A DNA stretch of 64,000 nucleotides, taken from assembly GCA_030180135.1 (NCBI GenBank), contig CM058240.1, forward strand, positions 75,945,581 through 76,009,580. The letters are read 5' to 3'. The notes under the pieces are model-generated. The model saw only the letters and a list, made by a program, of their open reading frames with translations, was not told where the DNA came from and ran no database searches. The translations under genes and the position numbers were made by a program. Source of the stretch: Orychophragmus violaceus (Eukaryota > Streptophyta > Magnoliopsida > Brassicales > Brassicaceae). Shown here piece by piece: positions 1-11,789 of this stretch (its first letter is position 1; the number at the start of each line of letters is the position of its first letter).

Positions 1-1696
1 TCAGGGCGCATAACACCAGGAGCCCCAGGACTGACACGTCCTCCTTCGGGACACGAGGACGCCGTCCCTTGAGAACCAAGATCAGGAATGGTAACATAAA
101 CAAGATAAACATCCCGGCCCCGTCCAAGGCCGAGGTCAACCCTCCACTCCGGTCCTCTGCGTCCACAGAAGACTGCGCGAAAGCTTGCCCAACATTACCA
201 GAATTTATTTCCAGATCGACCACGGGCGGACCGCGTGGAAGAGAGACATGCTCCCCAGAGGAAGAACTCGCGACGGAGCGATCATGGCCCCTACTCGAAA
301 CCTTACGACGTTTTCCAGAACGACGGGAGGATAGCGGCACACTGGTCGGACGACTAGAAGACACTGACCCCAGGAATTCTGACAAGATAATCCCCAAAGT
401 CAGAGGACATATACTACATCGCCACAAAATCCAGATTAAATCAATTAAGGGGAGGAAAGAAGGATCCATACCTGAATCAATTTTCTGAAAACAAGCTCGG
501 ACATTCGTGTCAAAGCGAGCCTTCTCCCCTTCATTCTTTTTAGAAGGCCAAGGTACTGGAAGATGATCCTTCATCTTCTCCAAACTCTCAGAAAACTCCA
601 CAGTCCAGAAACCGGAAGGAGAACATTCTACAAAAACAAGTAAGCACATAAGCCACAGAGGCAACAACAGAAACACTCGAAACAAAAACAAGCAAGAAAG
701 ATAACTACCAGGATTGGTGTTCCCAGCCAAGTAGAAGACCTTATTTACATCAAACGTTAACGAGTTGTTAATTCGAGCAAAGAAATAACCATCCTGCCAA
801 CGGTCCTTTTTATCCGGAGGATCAGACACAATCTTCAGACGATGCCTGGGCAAAACCTTTGTGTAAAAAGTACCAGCGGTGCCTCGATTAACCGCTATCG
901 ATGTAAGTTTACAGAAGAAGTCGGTAGACATATCAAAACCCTCGTCAGCCGCCATAATCAAAGCACCCACCATGTTACGGATGGCGCCTGGACAAAGCTG
1001 AGAAATAGCTATCTTCCTCGCTTCACAGTATTCAACCAAGAGCCTCGGAAGAGGGAAGAGCAAATGGCACTCTGAGAACATACTCTCATTTAGACAAACC
1101 CATCCAGGAGGAGCATTCCAAGGTTTCTCTGACGGGGACGGCAGTCGATAATCAAGACCGGGAACACGAATACGATCTCGCAAAAGAGCATCCAAGGAGT
1201 CCCGCTCGCATATGGATGAAGGAATTGGCCGAGCAACCACTGTCTTCCGAGAATCTCCCTCAGCAACAGCGACTGTTTCCTTCTTCGTTCTCCTTTTATT
1301 CTTGGCCAACGGGGCCACTGACTGAGAACGACCGACAGAGACAGAAGTACTAGCCCCAGGGGTATCGTCTTCCGGTTCAGCCAGATCGTCGATATCACGC
1401 TCCGGTGAATTCTCACCGGGATCCCGTTCCCCGTCTCGCTCAACACCAGGGGAAAAACCTAATTCCTCCTCTTCCGAAAGCGGAGGAAGCGAAAAATCAG
1501 AGAACGGCTGACAAGCAATAGGTTTCTTCATCACCGGACTGCCCCAAAACGGACGAAGAGTCCAACCACCACGAAAAAGAAAAAACTTCTCGTCGTCACG
1601 GGAAAGCCTAAATCGCACAGAACTCACACCCGGCGAACTAGAGGAATCAGAATCACTACTACTAGAAGATAAATAAAAGGTCGCCCCTGCTCGCAT
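1..1696 (-). CDS. Antisense ORF of a Tat-type Gypsy element, Transposase_28-like (partial)
   Basis: Reading leftward from an ATG at 1696-1694, one frame stays open to the window edge (at least 565 codons). The N-terminus is Ser- and acid-rich. Residues about 200-310 (around MFSECHLLFPLPRLLVEY and GAIRNMVGALIMAADEGF) resemble the 'putative gypsy type transposon' domain (Pfam Transposase_28). A basic Ser-rich tail follows. Two T-rich hydrophobic stretches, 708-628 (81 bp) and 471-379 (93 bp), begin GT and end AG and look like introns. Both lengths are multiples of three, so retention would also keep the frame. The ORF is antisense to the LTR at 2032-2433 and lies where Tat/Grande-type elements are known to carry an extra antisense ORF between pol and the 3' LTR. 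Function is unknown. No stop or frameshift is visible, so this copy may be young. I see no strong TATA box for it. Confidence 0.75.
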   Translation of the reverse strand, partial: MRAGATFYLSSSSSDSDSSSSPGVSSVRFRLSRDDEKFFLFRGGWTLRPFWGSPVMKKPIACQPFSDFSLPPLSEEEELGFSPGVERDGERDPGENSPERDIDDLAEPEDDTPGASTSVSVGRSQSVAPLAKNKRRTKKETVAVAEGDSRKTVVARPIPSSICERDSLDALLRDRIRVPGLDYRLPSPSEKPWNAPPGWVCLNESMFSECHLLFPLPRLLVEYCEARKIAISQLCPGAIRNMVGALIMAADEGFDMSTDFFCKLTSIAVNRGTAGTFYTKVLPRHRLKIVSDPPDKKDRWQDGYFFARINNSLTFDVNKVFYLAGNTNPGSYLSCLFLFRVFLLLPLWLMCLLVFVECSPSGFWTVEFSESLEKMKDHLPVPWPSKKNEGEKARFDTNVRACFQKIDSGMDPSFLPLIDLIWILWRCSICPLTLGIILSEFLGSVSSSRPTSVPLSSRRSGKRRKVSSRGHDRSVASSSSGEHVSLPRGPPVVDLEINSGNVGQAFAQSSVDAEDRSGGLTSALDGAGMFILFMLPFLILVLKGRRPRVPKEDVSVLGLLVLCAL

Positions 1697-2013
1697 GCTA
1701 ACTTAAGGAGTCTGATAAAAAACAATACATCAATAATCGAGAAGTAAAGAAGAAAGGTTATGGAAGAAGAGACCCAAGAGTGACGAATGAATCTTATGAT
1801 GACAACACAACCACAAAGCAAAATCAATTTGAAGAGATTCCTCGGGAAATATAAGAAGTCGTAACGCCAACGGTTCACGTATTTTCCAGAAAATCGTGGG
1901 TTAAGCCACAAGAAGAGCATTCACGAATCAAGACCAATTGATTTAACCAGATTTCCTCCCGACTTAAATACTCAAGGAAATTCGCCGAGCTCAGCACCAT
2001 GACTCGACAAACT

Positions 2014-2031
2014 GGGGGGGGGGGGACTAAT
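2014..2031 (+). other. Polypurine tract of the Tat element
   Basis: Twelve consecutive G residues (2014-2025) followed by ACTAAT sit immediately before the TGTTG start of the LTR, the expected place for the plus-strand primer. The related element at 19904-19917 has the same arrangement on the minus strand with a shorter G run. Confidence 0.7.
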
Positions 2032-2433
2032 TGTTGGATATGGGTTAAGCACCCATCCATAAGCCCATTGGAAATCTAATTAAATCAGCTATGTCACCTC
2101 GGTCCAAGAAGACATGCCCGCTAAGGAGTCAACAACCCAAGAAAGAGTCAGCACCCAAGCGCTATAAATAGGACCCTTCACCCTTCATTTTAGACAGATT
2201 GTAACTTACGAGAGGCCGAGCTACTTCTATAAAGCTCCGACCTCAAGTACTGTTTAGTGAGCACGTCATTCGACGGACTCACACCTCGTACCATCCTGTT
2301 CATTGCTCGGCTCCGGCCTTAAGATCAATAAAGAATCACTTCGTTCTCATATTATATTTACATTTCACCTCGTAGTTCAGACACTCCAGATCGCAGCCCG
2401 TAATATTGACTATGTCGGATTTCTGTAACAACA
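2032..2433 (+). repeat. 3' LTR of the Tat element (402 bp)
   Basis: It starts TGTTG and ends CAACA, a perfect 5-bp terminal inverted repeat of the TG..CA type. A TATA box (TATAAATA, 2163-2170) and an AATAAA signal (2327-2332) give U3-R-U5 order on the plus strand. The 402-bp size is short, as in Arabidopsis Tat elements. The partner LTR is off the window, so age cannot be estimated. Confidence 0.75.
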
Positions 2434-3993
2434 GTACGTTTACAAGTAATGTAACACAACAACAATTGGATACTTAGTGAATTGCAATTTTGACTTTAAT
2501 AGCACTGTGATTGACCTGTCTATTTCATGACAGGTCTTCGGCTCAGTTCATATCCCTTTTTCTTGAGCATGCTCACAATTTTTCTTTGCATCATTGCAAC
2601 TCATGTATATTCAGATCGAACAAAAACACATATATGAAAAAATAAAATCAGAATGCTGACTTTGACTGTGTTATCTCTTTGCTAGGGAGTTGGATTTGCT
2701 ATCAGAGAAGACGATACTTGTTGCGGAAGAAACTCCGGCTACAATACTCCTGTAAAAAGAATCTCTCTAAAAGTATATATTTCTATAATTCAGGTTAATG
2801 GTTAATATAGGAGTGTATTTGTTGGTATTTATAATGTTTGATGAAAGATATTAGATATTAAACCCAAATGTATTAGTATTATTAAAATATGTGTATATAA
2901 TGTGTTTTCATATTAGAATTAAAAACAAATGTGTGTACATAAAAATTGAAATAAACTTAGATATAATACATAATGCATATATTTCTATGAAACAAACTTA
3001 AAAAAAATATTAAAATCAAATCTCGCGGCATAGCGCGGACGCATGTATGTACCTAGTATACGTAATTTCGTATACGTGCTTTTTTGCTAAAGTAGTACAA
3101 GATATCGACGATAAGCTAAATCTATCAAAGCGTTCTCGAAGAATATCAAAAATAGTATAAATCTACGATAAACGTCAGCCAGTGAACACTTGATCTTCAA
3201 TCTTCAATAAGTATATGCAGTCTGTCTCAAAACTAACCAAGTTTTATAATTAGATTTTACACATTTTCAGTAGAGATGAATTTCATTTTGAAACTATGAA
3301 ATATTTGTCTTTAAGTAGAAGTTATTGGTTTGTTGATTTTTATGGACTCTTGAATTCAAACAAGAGTATATGTTTTCAGATTAGTATACTTTAATCAATA
3401 TTTGTGATACACAAACTAATAGCAAAGAAGAAAACAAGTTTAAGAGGATATTAGTGGTTTATGTATTTTAGTACATTTGAAAATCTATATAGAATTTCGA
3501 ATACTATGTAGAATTCATTGATTTTAAAATCTAACATATATATTTTAATTAATATTTGTTAATTCGGAAGATTTTCTTTTAATTTCACCCTTTAATTTCT
3601 AACTCCTTCATGGCTTCACGGATACTTTTGAACTTAGTAATAACTAGAATTTGTGAGCCACAATATTTCTACTAATTCCGTATCTTACAAGCTTCACCTA
3701 TAGACTCATGTAAACTATAAAGGAAGAGAATTTGAAAGGTAACTACAGAAGAGAGATGTTATTCAATCTAAAACAAGGAGAAAATGATCTTATTAAAAGT
3801 AAATACAACAATTTATTGAAAGCAAATACAATAATATCAAACTTTTACAGTGAAACAAAAGTGAATTCAAGTGAAGCATTAAGCTATCATACAATACAGT
3901 AACACCATCTATATATGTGACAACCACAAAGCTTACATCTTCATCAATCCCATCATCGTCATCAAGAAAGAAGATTACAATCTATGAAGTCGT
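2434..3993. other. Intergenic AT-rich stretch
   Basis: No convincing gene is seen. About 2690-2760 reads as a short protein-like fragment I cannot assign. 2800-3060 is AT-rich and ends in a possible Helitron terminus, listed separately. 3061-3990 is AT-rich and holds the downstream flank of the channel gene. Confidence 0.5.
3021..3056 (+). mobile_element. Possible Helitron 3' terminus
   Basis: A GC-rich hairpin-like segment (CGCGgcatagCGCG) in otherwise AT-rich DNA is followed 14 bp later by CTAG with a T next to it, the shape of a plant Helitron 3' end (hairpin, then CTRR, inserted at A/T). No matching 5' TC end was identified. It could be chance. Confidence 0.2.
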
Positions 3994-6900
3994 CTACTTC
4001 GGAACATCCAAACCACTCGAATCACTCCTTGGGAATCCCGGGAACAATCTCATTACTTCTTCAAGATCTTCTACACTTAGGGAAAACGCCTCCACTTTTT
4101 TCACGCACCGAACAGTTCGCTGGCTGAACAATCCCTTTGATGGCAACCTTATCCTCGTCTCATCTAAAAATTTCAAAGCATATTCAGATCCAAGATGCAG
4201 TGTCATCTAAGGTTTATGTTTCCCCGAAATATTTTAAGACCACAAAGAGTCAACAAGGGATGTACCGGAGTTTGTAGAAGAGCGGTCGAGGCCCCAAGTT
4301 AGGAGTTCTTCACCACAAAAATCTCCCTCTGATAAAGAAATAACAGATCCGTCTTCTCCAATGCTCTCCATCTTACCTCTCACTATGAATACCATTTTAT
4401 CAACTAGACCTCCGCGGTGCAAGACTGTGCTTTTCTTTGTGTATTTCTTCGGTTTCAGCCTCTCATGGATGGCATCTAAGACTGGTTCATCCATCCCCGA
4501 AAATATACTCACCTGCAAACCCATTAACATGTTCAGTAATCTAATCCACAGAAGTTTTAGAGAGAGAGAGAGAGAGCCAACGCTGAGGGAAATGGAGTCT
4601 GATGTTTACGTTCTTGATAATTTCGAAGAGGTGTCGTCTTATATCTCTTTGAAGGTCTTCAGGCATATTATCAAATATCAATTTTTCGTTAAATCCTCTA
4701 GTATCAGCCCAGTTGGAACGCTCAGCCGTTTTCACCCTCCTGTTGAAACAACTATTCAGTTAGCTTCATGGCTAGTGACATTACAGAGCCTGATGAGATG
4801 TAATTCATCATGATTCAGCTTGAGAAGCAAAGTTTAAGAGGCATAGTCCACATACTTTCTTATACTTTTTGGTAACCCTTTATGTCTCATCCATTGATCC
4901 ATATCACGCCGTCTTAGCGTCGTTTCCCAATTCCTAAGATGGACGAAACAAATCAGCGGAATACTTTGTGATTTTATAAACCACCCACCATGTCTTCAGA
5001 TATCTTCTTTTGTACCTTTGACAGAGACCTTGAATGAAGTTCTGCATGTTACCAATAAGAAACGCGAAAAGCAAAAGCCCCAGTCCGACAATCCCCATAG
5101 TAAAGAGGACCTCCCAATGATAGTAACTTGGGACTTGGTTTCCAGCAAGCGTGCTGATTTGCTTTTGAGAGTTGTAAAAACAATTGACATTCATTCAGAG
5201 TTCCAGACACGCCTACCAATGTAAACTAGTTGAACAAAAACATGAATCAACCCAATTACCTGAAACCCCCAGAAAAGAGAGTAAATGTATCTTGTGTACA
5301 GACTAGGGTCATGGGTGAGATTGACTGCCTTCCAATATATTCCATAATGAAAACCATCCTCTTGAAAACAAGCACTGGCACGAGCATTATCTTTCCACGC
5401 AGATAATGCTGTCTTGTTAGTTCCATGACCACAATTTATTAGTTCTCTGCATGCACGGTCATAATTACCACCGCAAGCATCTCGAAGGCATTGATTAACT
5501 CTCTGAAAGAGACAAAAGAGAAAAAACAGGCAGGCAATGAGAGGAATATATAAAACACTAAAAATATATATACATTTTCAGTTGGTTAGGACAAGCTAAG
5601 TAATTTAAGCAACATAAAGGATATTAGATTAAAGTGAAAGATATAAAATTTGTCATACCCGCAGACCCATAAGATACCAGCAGGAGCCAATAAAATGACC
5701 AGCAAGAATGAAAGTGGAAATATTAATAAGGAAATTAGCCCAAGCCGACTCAAATATGAAGCCCGTCGGTGTTTGGCCAGCAAGAAGTGGTAGTAGTCTA
5801 TATAACTTTGGAATGTATTGGATAAGTACTGCAGTGCGTAAAAGGTTCTTTGCATTGTTTTCCGCGCCTAGCTGTGGTGGTAATATCCATAATATCAATA
5901 TCTGTAACCAAAAAAAAAGAAAGAGGAAAGACAAATCCGCTGTAAAATGAAAATATTCCAAACAACCCTTTTTACTAATAAACACTTGTAGGTAAACTAT
6001 AAACGTAACAATACCTGTGGAAGTGGCAGCACTATAAACAAGTCTAGTAATAACTTTCCTCGGAAGTAATGGAGAGCAATTTTTATGGGATGTTTAACCA
6101 ACTGGCCACCACCATTAACACTAGACTCACGAGCTTCATAGGCCATTCGGAACTGCAACAAATATATGAAAGAAAAAAGCATTAAAAGCCAATAGATTCT
6201 CTTACCCTTGTAAAAAAATGGAAGCCAAAGGAACACACACCTGAAGAAAAATGTTTACACCAAATAAAACATCCGTTATAGTTCTAACAGCTACAAATAA
6301 ACGACCCATCGGCCAATTGATCCAAAGGCATTTGTCGCTCTGCAGTACGAAAGATTGTTGTAAGAAAGGTACTCAAACGCAAGAATACAAAACATGAGAA
6401 GCAAAAGATAGAGAAAGAGAGAGATATCTCAAGGAAAACATACCTTATTGACATTTATTATGAAGAAGAAGAGGGGATCTACAAAAATAGCGAACAAGCA
6501 TGAAACGGCAAAGAATATACTCCAGATCTGACCGCATGTTTTGTGAGGATTCATGATTCTGGGTAGGTATCTATCAACAGATGTAGCAAATCGCATAACC
6601 CAGCGTTTAGCATGATCATACAGACCATTAGGGGACTAGCAAGATAAAAGAAAAGACATTGTTTCAGCAACATTTACTTGATTCTCAAGCTATTTTGTGA
6701 CTTTGTTAAGAAAAGAAATCAAAACAAGATACCATGGAATCAACAGTATCTCTGGAAGTGGGATTTTCGGCAGCTTTGCGGTTGTAGTGAGAAGGGCAAG
6801 TGATACAATAAGGAACATTACACATCCCCAATTTTCCAGATCTCTGGGTTTGAAGAGGACCTGTGTAGCCTAAAACCACAGTTGAGCTGCCGAATCCGTC

Positions 6901-7008
6901 AGTGGTGGAAGAAGTGTTTGCGAGACGAGATGATGATGATGATGATGATGATGATGAGTCTGAATTTGGAAGCATGGGAGCATCATCCTTCTCGTTGTGG
7001 GAAGCCAT
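3994..7008 (-). CDS. CNGC20: Cyclic nucleotide-gated ion channel, CNGC19/20 type, C-terminus disrupted
   Basis: Eleven GT-AG exons splice into one frame of 653 codons: 7008-6733, 6635-6444, 6339-6241, 6152-6015, 5901-5659, 5502-5260, 5161-5016, 4933-4856, 4739-4610, 4512-4266, 4163-3994. The product is a membrane cation channel subunit of plant CNGC group IVA, linked in Arabidopsis to Ca2+ signalling in defence and salt responses. Visible features are a cytosolic N-terminus with a Cys-rich LGMCNVPYCITCPSHY segment, six membrane helices, the unusual pore filter AGNQ, a C-linker, and a cyclic-nucleotide-binding fold with cassette GDFCGEELLTW. MASHNE start and overall match favour CNGC20. The N-terminus is shorter than I recall for the Arabidopsis protein. 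The last exon shifts frame near 4031 and stops at 3994, replacing the IQ/calmodulin-binding tail; an alternative frame (4031-3975) still encodes a relic of it ending RSRRLHRL. A run of GAT/TCA triplets at about 6930-6958 encodes poly-Ser. The gene may be a recently disrupted or hypomorphic copy. Confidence 0.88.
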
Positions 7009-7152
7009 TTCGAGACAAATCTGCGGCGGAGAGTTACCGGGAAGATGAACTTTTAAAGAGTTTTGGGGAAAATGAGGAAGAATTAAGGAAGTAGAAGATG
7101 AGTGAGTGACTCAGGAGAGTGTTGTGTAGAATCAAATCCCGTCATGCAACTG

Positions 7153-7160
7153 TATTTATA
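7153..7160 (-). promoter_or_regulatory. TATA box of the CNGC gene
   Basis: TATAAATA on the minus strand lies about 145 bp upstream of the ATG at 7008, with a CT-rich leader between. This is a normal plant core promoter arrangement. Confidence 0.55.
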
Positions 7161-8046
7161 CTATTATTAAAATCGATCCACAAAATTAAAAGTGAGTGAA
7201 TTCGAAAAGCTAAGCCACGTCAGACATAAATCAAGACATTTTGTGAAGACTGACTTTTTATTTCATTGTTTTTTTGTGTTTGGAAATTTTCATTGTTTAA
7301 ATATAGAGCTATCAAATGAGCTATTTGTGTCCATTAAACATTCACATATCCGGATTATAGGACAAGCGGCCAAAACCATCGATTGAGACCATTTTTAAGT
7401 TTATTTAGTATTCTACTGTACTATAAAAACAGAGAAGCATTTAAGAAAATAACATTGGTATATCGTGTTATATTACAAAGAATACCATTACCATTGTTAA
7501 GAATTTTAATTATTCATTAAGGGTAATTATGGGTTGTTTGAAAATTGGTCAGCAAAAACACGCGGATCCAAGTCAGATTTTAGAGTATCGCATATTCTTT
7601 TTTTAAATTGTGGCTGTGTATTTTTGATGAATCTAATCTATCCGTCCATTAAATAGTTTTATTTTATATTTGTTTACTCGCATAAGGGTAATAACGCGGA
7701 TTCTAACTATTGGCCCGGGTCCGATGAAATAGATATAGCGCTGATCCTAAATTTTAAATCTTCACCGTTCATTTTTAATATTTGAATCTAGCCGTCCAAT
7801 TAATTTACACAAATTCAAATTGAAAAAATATTCTCCATTAAATCTCTCGATATCTATTTTATAACAAATTAGGAATCCCAATATATTTTGCTTATTACTC
7901 AAGTCTCAATAATAAATTCAAATTCAAAATGTTTCTAAAACCAGTTACCATAATATTTGATATCAATCAAAGATATTTAGAATTACAACTTCTATTCGAA
8001 TATGCCAATAATATTCTAACAAAAAATCTTGACCTATAAAATAATC
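7161..8046. other. Intergenic AT-rich region
   Basis: Upstream sequence of the CNGC gene on one side and of the RPA-like pseudogene on the other. No coding stretch or repeat that I can name. Confidence 0.4.
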
Positions 8047-8054
8047 TATAAATA
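8047..8054 (+). promoter_or_regulatory. TATA box in front of the RPA-like pseudogene
   Basis: TATAAATA lies 77 bp before the ATG at 8131, so the copy arrived with, or kept, its core promoter even though its coding region is broken. Confidence 0.4.
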
Positions 8055-8130
8055 CCAATGTCGATCACCAACAGTTTCATAATCTTTCTTATCACATTTT
8101 AATACTATTTTCCTCTCTAAGAAACATAAA

Positions 8131-10451
8131 ATGAGCTCTATAAAAAAATTGTGACATACCTCAAAGATGTCAAACCCTTCAAAACATCATGGTGAGTTCA
8201 AGTGAAAGTCCTTCACTCTGGATGCAGTACACAATTGTTAGTGGAGAGTCATTAGAACTCGTGTTGGCTGATAAAATGCTAAAAGAAGTGTTAATGTTAT
8301 TGTTTTTACCTATTTAACTTTTCTGTATTGGTAACGATTTCTTAAACTGAACATTGTAGGGTGTCAAAATCCATGCTTCATGCAAAAAATAGTTTTTGGT
8401 GCGTGTACAAAGACATTTACCCATTGGAGAATGGAGAGTTATTGAGAATTTTTCAGTAACACCTGCATCTGGCCAATATAGACCAACCGACCATGTCTAC
8501 AAAATTTCTTTCTTGAGTAATACAACTATTACTCGAATTGAACTCAAGTTGGATGATAGTTTTTTTTTGTCATTGGCAAGTTTTGAGTCCATTTCCAATG
8601 GAAGTTTAATAACACATCATTTGGTTGGTAAGTATAACACGTAAAACCTAATGATCCTATCAATATCAAAACATTTATATTGTATTCTTTATTTGTTAGC
8701 TTATATTTTATTATTGTTATTAGATGTTATTGGCCAAGTTTTGGACATTGAAGGCATGAGTACTGTTCAAGTAGCTGGTAAAGAAAGGAAAAAATTGAAT
8801 TTACTTTGAGAAATACGAAGTAAGTTCCGATATTTACCTATTTTTACATTTCAAGAATATAATTTTAAGATACTAATGCGTTGTTTTGATAGTGATCAGA
8901 GATTGACATGTTGTCTATGGGGAAAGTTTGCTGAATAAGTTTTTAGTGCATGTGAAGAAACCAATGGTAAAACATTGATTTGTTTGATCCGATTTGCAAA
9001 AATCAACACCTATAAAGGTTTGTAACCAATTTCAACGCTTTTGATTAAAACGATTCGAAGAATCATATTCTTTTATCAATATAGAAATGACCGATATAAC
9101 AAATGCTGGTATGACACTTAGGAGAACTTCAAATCACAAATGCATTTGACGCTTCTAAAGTCATTATAAACCCAACTTGCACGAAAGCTGAAGAATTTCT
9201 GACAATGTAAGTTTAGATCGGTTATTTTGACTACACAATTACAATGTTTTTGTGTATATATCAAATATTAGTCTCTTAGAATTTTTAGGCTACCCAAGGA
9301 TGGCCTTGCTCTCGCTATATGTGAACAAAGAGATGCTGTGGTAAAGAGGAAAAAACACAAACCAGAACAGTGGGCAGAATTTCTTGAACTCTGCATATCA
9401 GAAGTACTTATGGCTAATGAGGTGAGCATTATATGGATTACTCATATTCTGTTTATATTATTTGCAAATATGTTTTCCATATATTTTTGACTTATGTTTA
9501 TATTATGGGTACTATAATTTTTAAAGGAAGAAAAATTCAGGGTTAAAGGCACGATATATGCCAATGATACAAATTATGCTTGGTATTATTTTAATTGTGC
9601 CAAATGCAATAGAAAGGTCATAAAAATAAAATCTGTCAAAGATAAAGATTTGTTCCGTTGTGACACATGCAAGGAAAACGTCACAGACGTATCATCCAAG
9701 TATGTTCTCTTTCTCATAGGTTTAATTGCAAAAGTTTTGTATATTTAAATAGACTAACACTATTTATCCTATCCAGGTTCAAGTTGCATCATATTGTGAA
9801 AGATGAAACAACATACATAAAGTTCTTGCTACTTGACACCGTTGCTGAGAAACTTATTGAGATATCGGCCGAAACACTGCTAGATGGATCGTTGGATGAG
9901 GTTATTATAACATCATATCCTTCGTATCTCATTTTGTAGATTCATTTAAACGATCAAATTTGAAATCATTTTATTTTACTTAATACTACAGATGGAAGAT
10001 CCAACTATACTACCTGATGCTACAAAAGAATTTGGTTGGAAAATCTTTTCAATTTGGAGTGTTGGTAAACAAGAACAATGTTTTTTACGGTTCAGAAATC
10101 TATAAGACTGGAAAAAATTAGTCTATTGATGAAGTACTCAAGATCGAAGAAGGACCAGAGCCTCTTAATCCATTTTATTCGGCCATTTCCAGTGAACAAG
10201 TATGTTTATTTTGCCAAAATAGTTATTATACAATGGTAAATTATAGTTTTTCCATTGAAAAGATTTTGATAATAGTTGTATACTAATATTTTCAGGTTTC
10301 ATTGATTGACATTAACAGTCAAGAAAATTCTGATGTCTGTTCAACTCCATTGTCGAAGCCCAAAACGGAAGTAGATTTGGCTGATATCAAGTCGGCTACT
10401 AAAGAGAAATGCATAAAGACTATCAAGATTGAGAAGATTAATGATCAGTGA
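8131..10451 (+). pseudogene. RPA70-like single-stranded-DNA-binding protein, broken (DUF223/OB folds)
   Basis: Exon-like blocks in order read as a plant replication protein A large-subunit paralogue: a first OB fold (TYLKDVKPFKTSW, then QRHLPIGEWRVIENFSV), a second OB block, and a C-terminal zinc-binding fold with a CAKC..CDTC pattern at about 9598-9675. Active RPA1 binds single-stranded DNA in replication and repair. Lesions include a frame slip between 8131 and 8150, TGA at 8193-8195 where Trp-Arg is expected, a frame slip near 8215, TAG at 8390-8392, a missing base near 8805, TAA at 8936-8938, and a further slip near 10030. Splice signals are still recognisable. RPA-like genes of this kind also ride in plant Helitrons, but no Helitron ends flank this one. 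Confidence 0.75.
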
Positions 10452-10480
10452 TTATTAGGAAAGCCTCAGTCTTCGGATTC

Positions 10481-11215
10481 TTTTTTTCATTATCGGATCA
10501 TTTTGGTGTTTTTAAAACCATGTTTTGGTTTTGGTTTTGGTTTTGTGTTTTTATATACATTTCATGACTATTTTTCTCATTTGAGATTGCCTTCTATCAA
10601 GAATTGATTTATTTTTTATTACTATGTTTTTTCTTGAGAAAATGTTAAAAGATTTGTTAACATTTAAAATTAAAACTGCTTAATAATTCTCAATATTTAA
10701 AATATGAATATTTACAAAAAGTAAATATCTGTCTATCGTTATGGTAATTAGTAGAAGACTTGGTTTTCAGATTCCTTTTTTTCAGCTACATTTCATTATC
10801 AGATCGTTTTGGTGTTTTAAAACCATGTTTTGGTTTTGTTTTTTGTGTTTTTAATATACGCTTCATATCTATTTGACTTATCAATCATAGTTAATTTGTA
10901 TGTTTTCATTTTATATGTTGTCTATTGTTGTGTTTTTGTTGAACAACTACTAAGGTTAGTAATTTAAGAGATGCAAATTGTGACAGAACCTTTATATATA
11001 GCCACTAAAAAGTGACATGAAGCATATATAACACCTAAATCGGGTGAAATGAAGGATGCTGCTGCTATATGTTAGTATTTGAAATTAAATTAACTTAATA
11101 ATTTACAATACTTCAAATAGACTAATTTAGCCTAATAAAAGCGATGAATATTTACAAAAAAAAAATATTTTTGTCTATCGTGGTTATAATTATTTTACAG
11201 AAACAGAGAAGCCTT
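10481..11215 (+). repeat. Imperfect direct repeats downstream of the RPA-like pseudogene
   Basis: The motif TTTTGGTGTTTT-AAAACCATGTTTTGGTTTTG occurs at about 10500-10545 and again at 10808-10845. A second motif (ATGAATATTTACAAAAA..TGTCTATCGT) occurs near 10703-10740 and 11143-11182. The sequence was locally duplicated with spacing of about 310-440 bp. No coding content. Confidence 0.5.
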
Positions 11216-11789
11216 AGTTATTTTTTAATCTAAGATTTTATTTGGGCTAATATAGTAATAAATAACATTACCTTATTATTACTAATAAAGCTCAAATAAT
11301 TAACGCCCATTGTAGGATGAATGAAGATGAAACGATTCCATTTTTTAGTCATTCAATACATTCCAAAAATCTGTAAGGTGCACAGGCGATCAACGAGAAT
11401 TAGGTGTTCAATCTTGGCGCGGCAAAATATATTGAGGATATAGTCGGAGAATCGTTGTTAATCAACAACTCATTCAACAAGGTAACCCTGAATTTTTTTC
11501 TGTAGAACAATATTTAAAATTAGGGTTTGTATCAATTTTTTAAAGATTTATATTTAGATAAACCGATTGTAAATGAACAATGGTGAGTCTTATATTTTCC
11601 AATTACAATTCCTATTTTTAACTCATCGATTCTTATTATCAGTATCAGATTTGAATTTTTAAGTAGACTCGAGGGTTTAGTCAACTTGAAAAAGAGTTCT
11701 CTATTTTTAGATATGGTCTAATTCATATTTTTTTTTGGTTTATGCATGTAATGATTTTGGATTTATATAAAGACATATTAGCTTTTCAA

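Larger units (their letters stand above)
1..2433 (+). mobile_element. 3' end of a Tat-lineage Gypsy LTR retrotransposon
   Basis: The order antisense ORF, G-rich polypurine tract, then LTR defines the 3' end of a plus-strand element whose gag-pol and 5' LTR lie off the left edge. The LTR start and polypurine tract resemble those of the minus-strand element ending at 19903 (TGTTGGA.. then GGGTT(A/T)AGCACCC), so both are probably one family. Tat-lineage assignment rests on the antisense ORF and on recognisable Tat-type pol in the second element. The 5 bp after the LTR (GTACG) would be the target duplication, but its partner is outside the window. Confidence 0.65.

Noticed and set aside
4560..4577. 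GA repeat in the CNGC gene as a regulatory GAGA element
   Set aside because: It lies in an intron and is a simple microsatellite.
6882..7094. Plus-strand ORF with a run of Met across the GAT repeat
   Set aside because: It is the shadow of the poly-Ser codons in CNGC exon 1 on the other strand.
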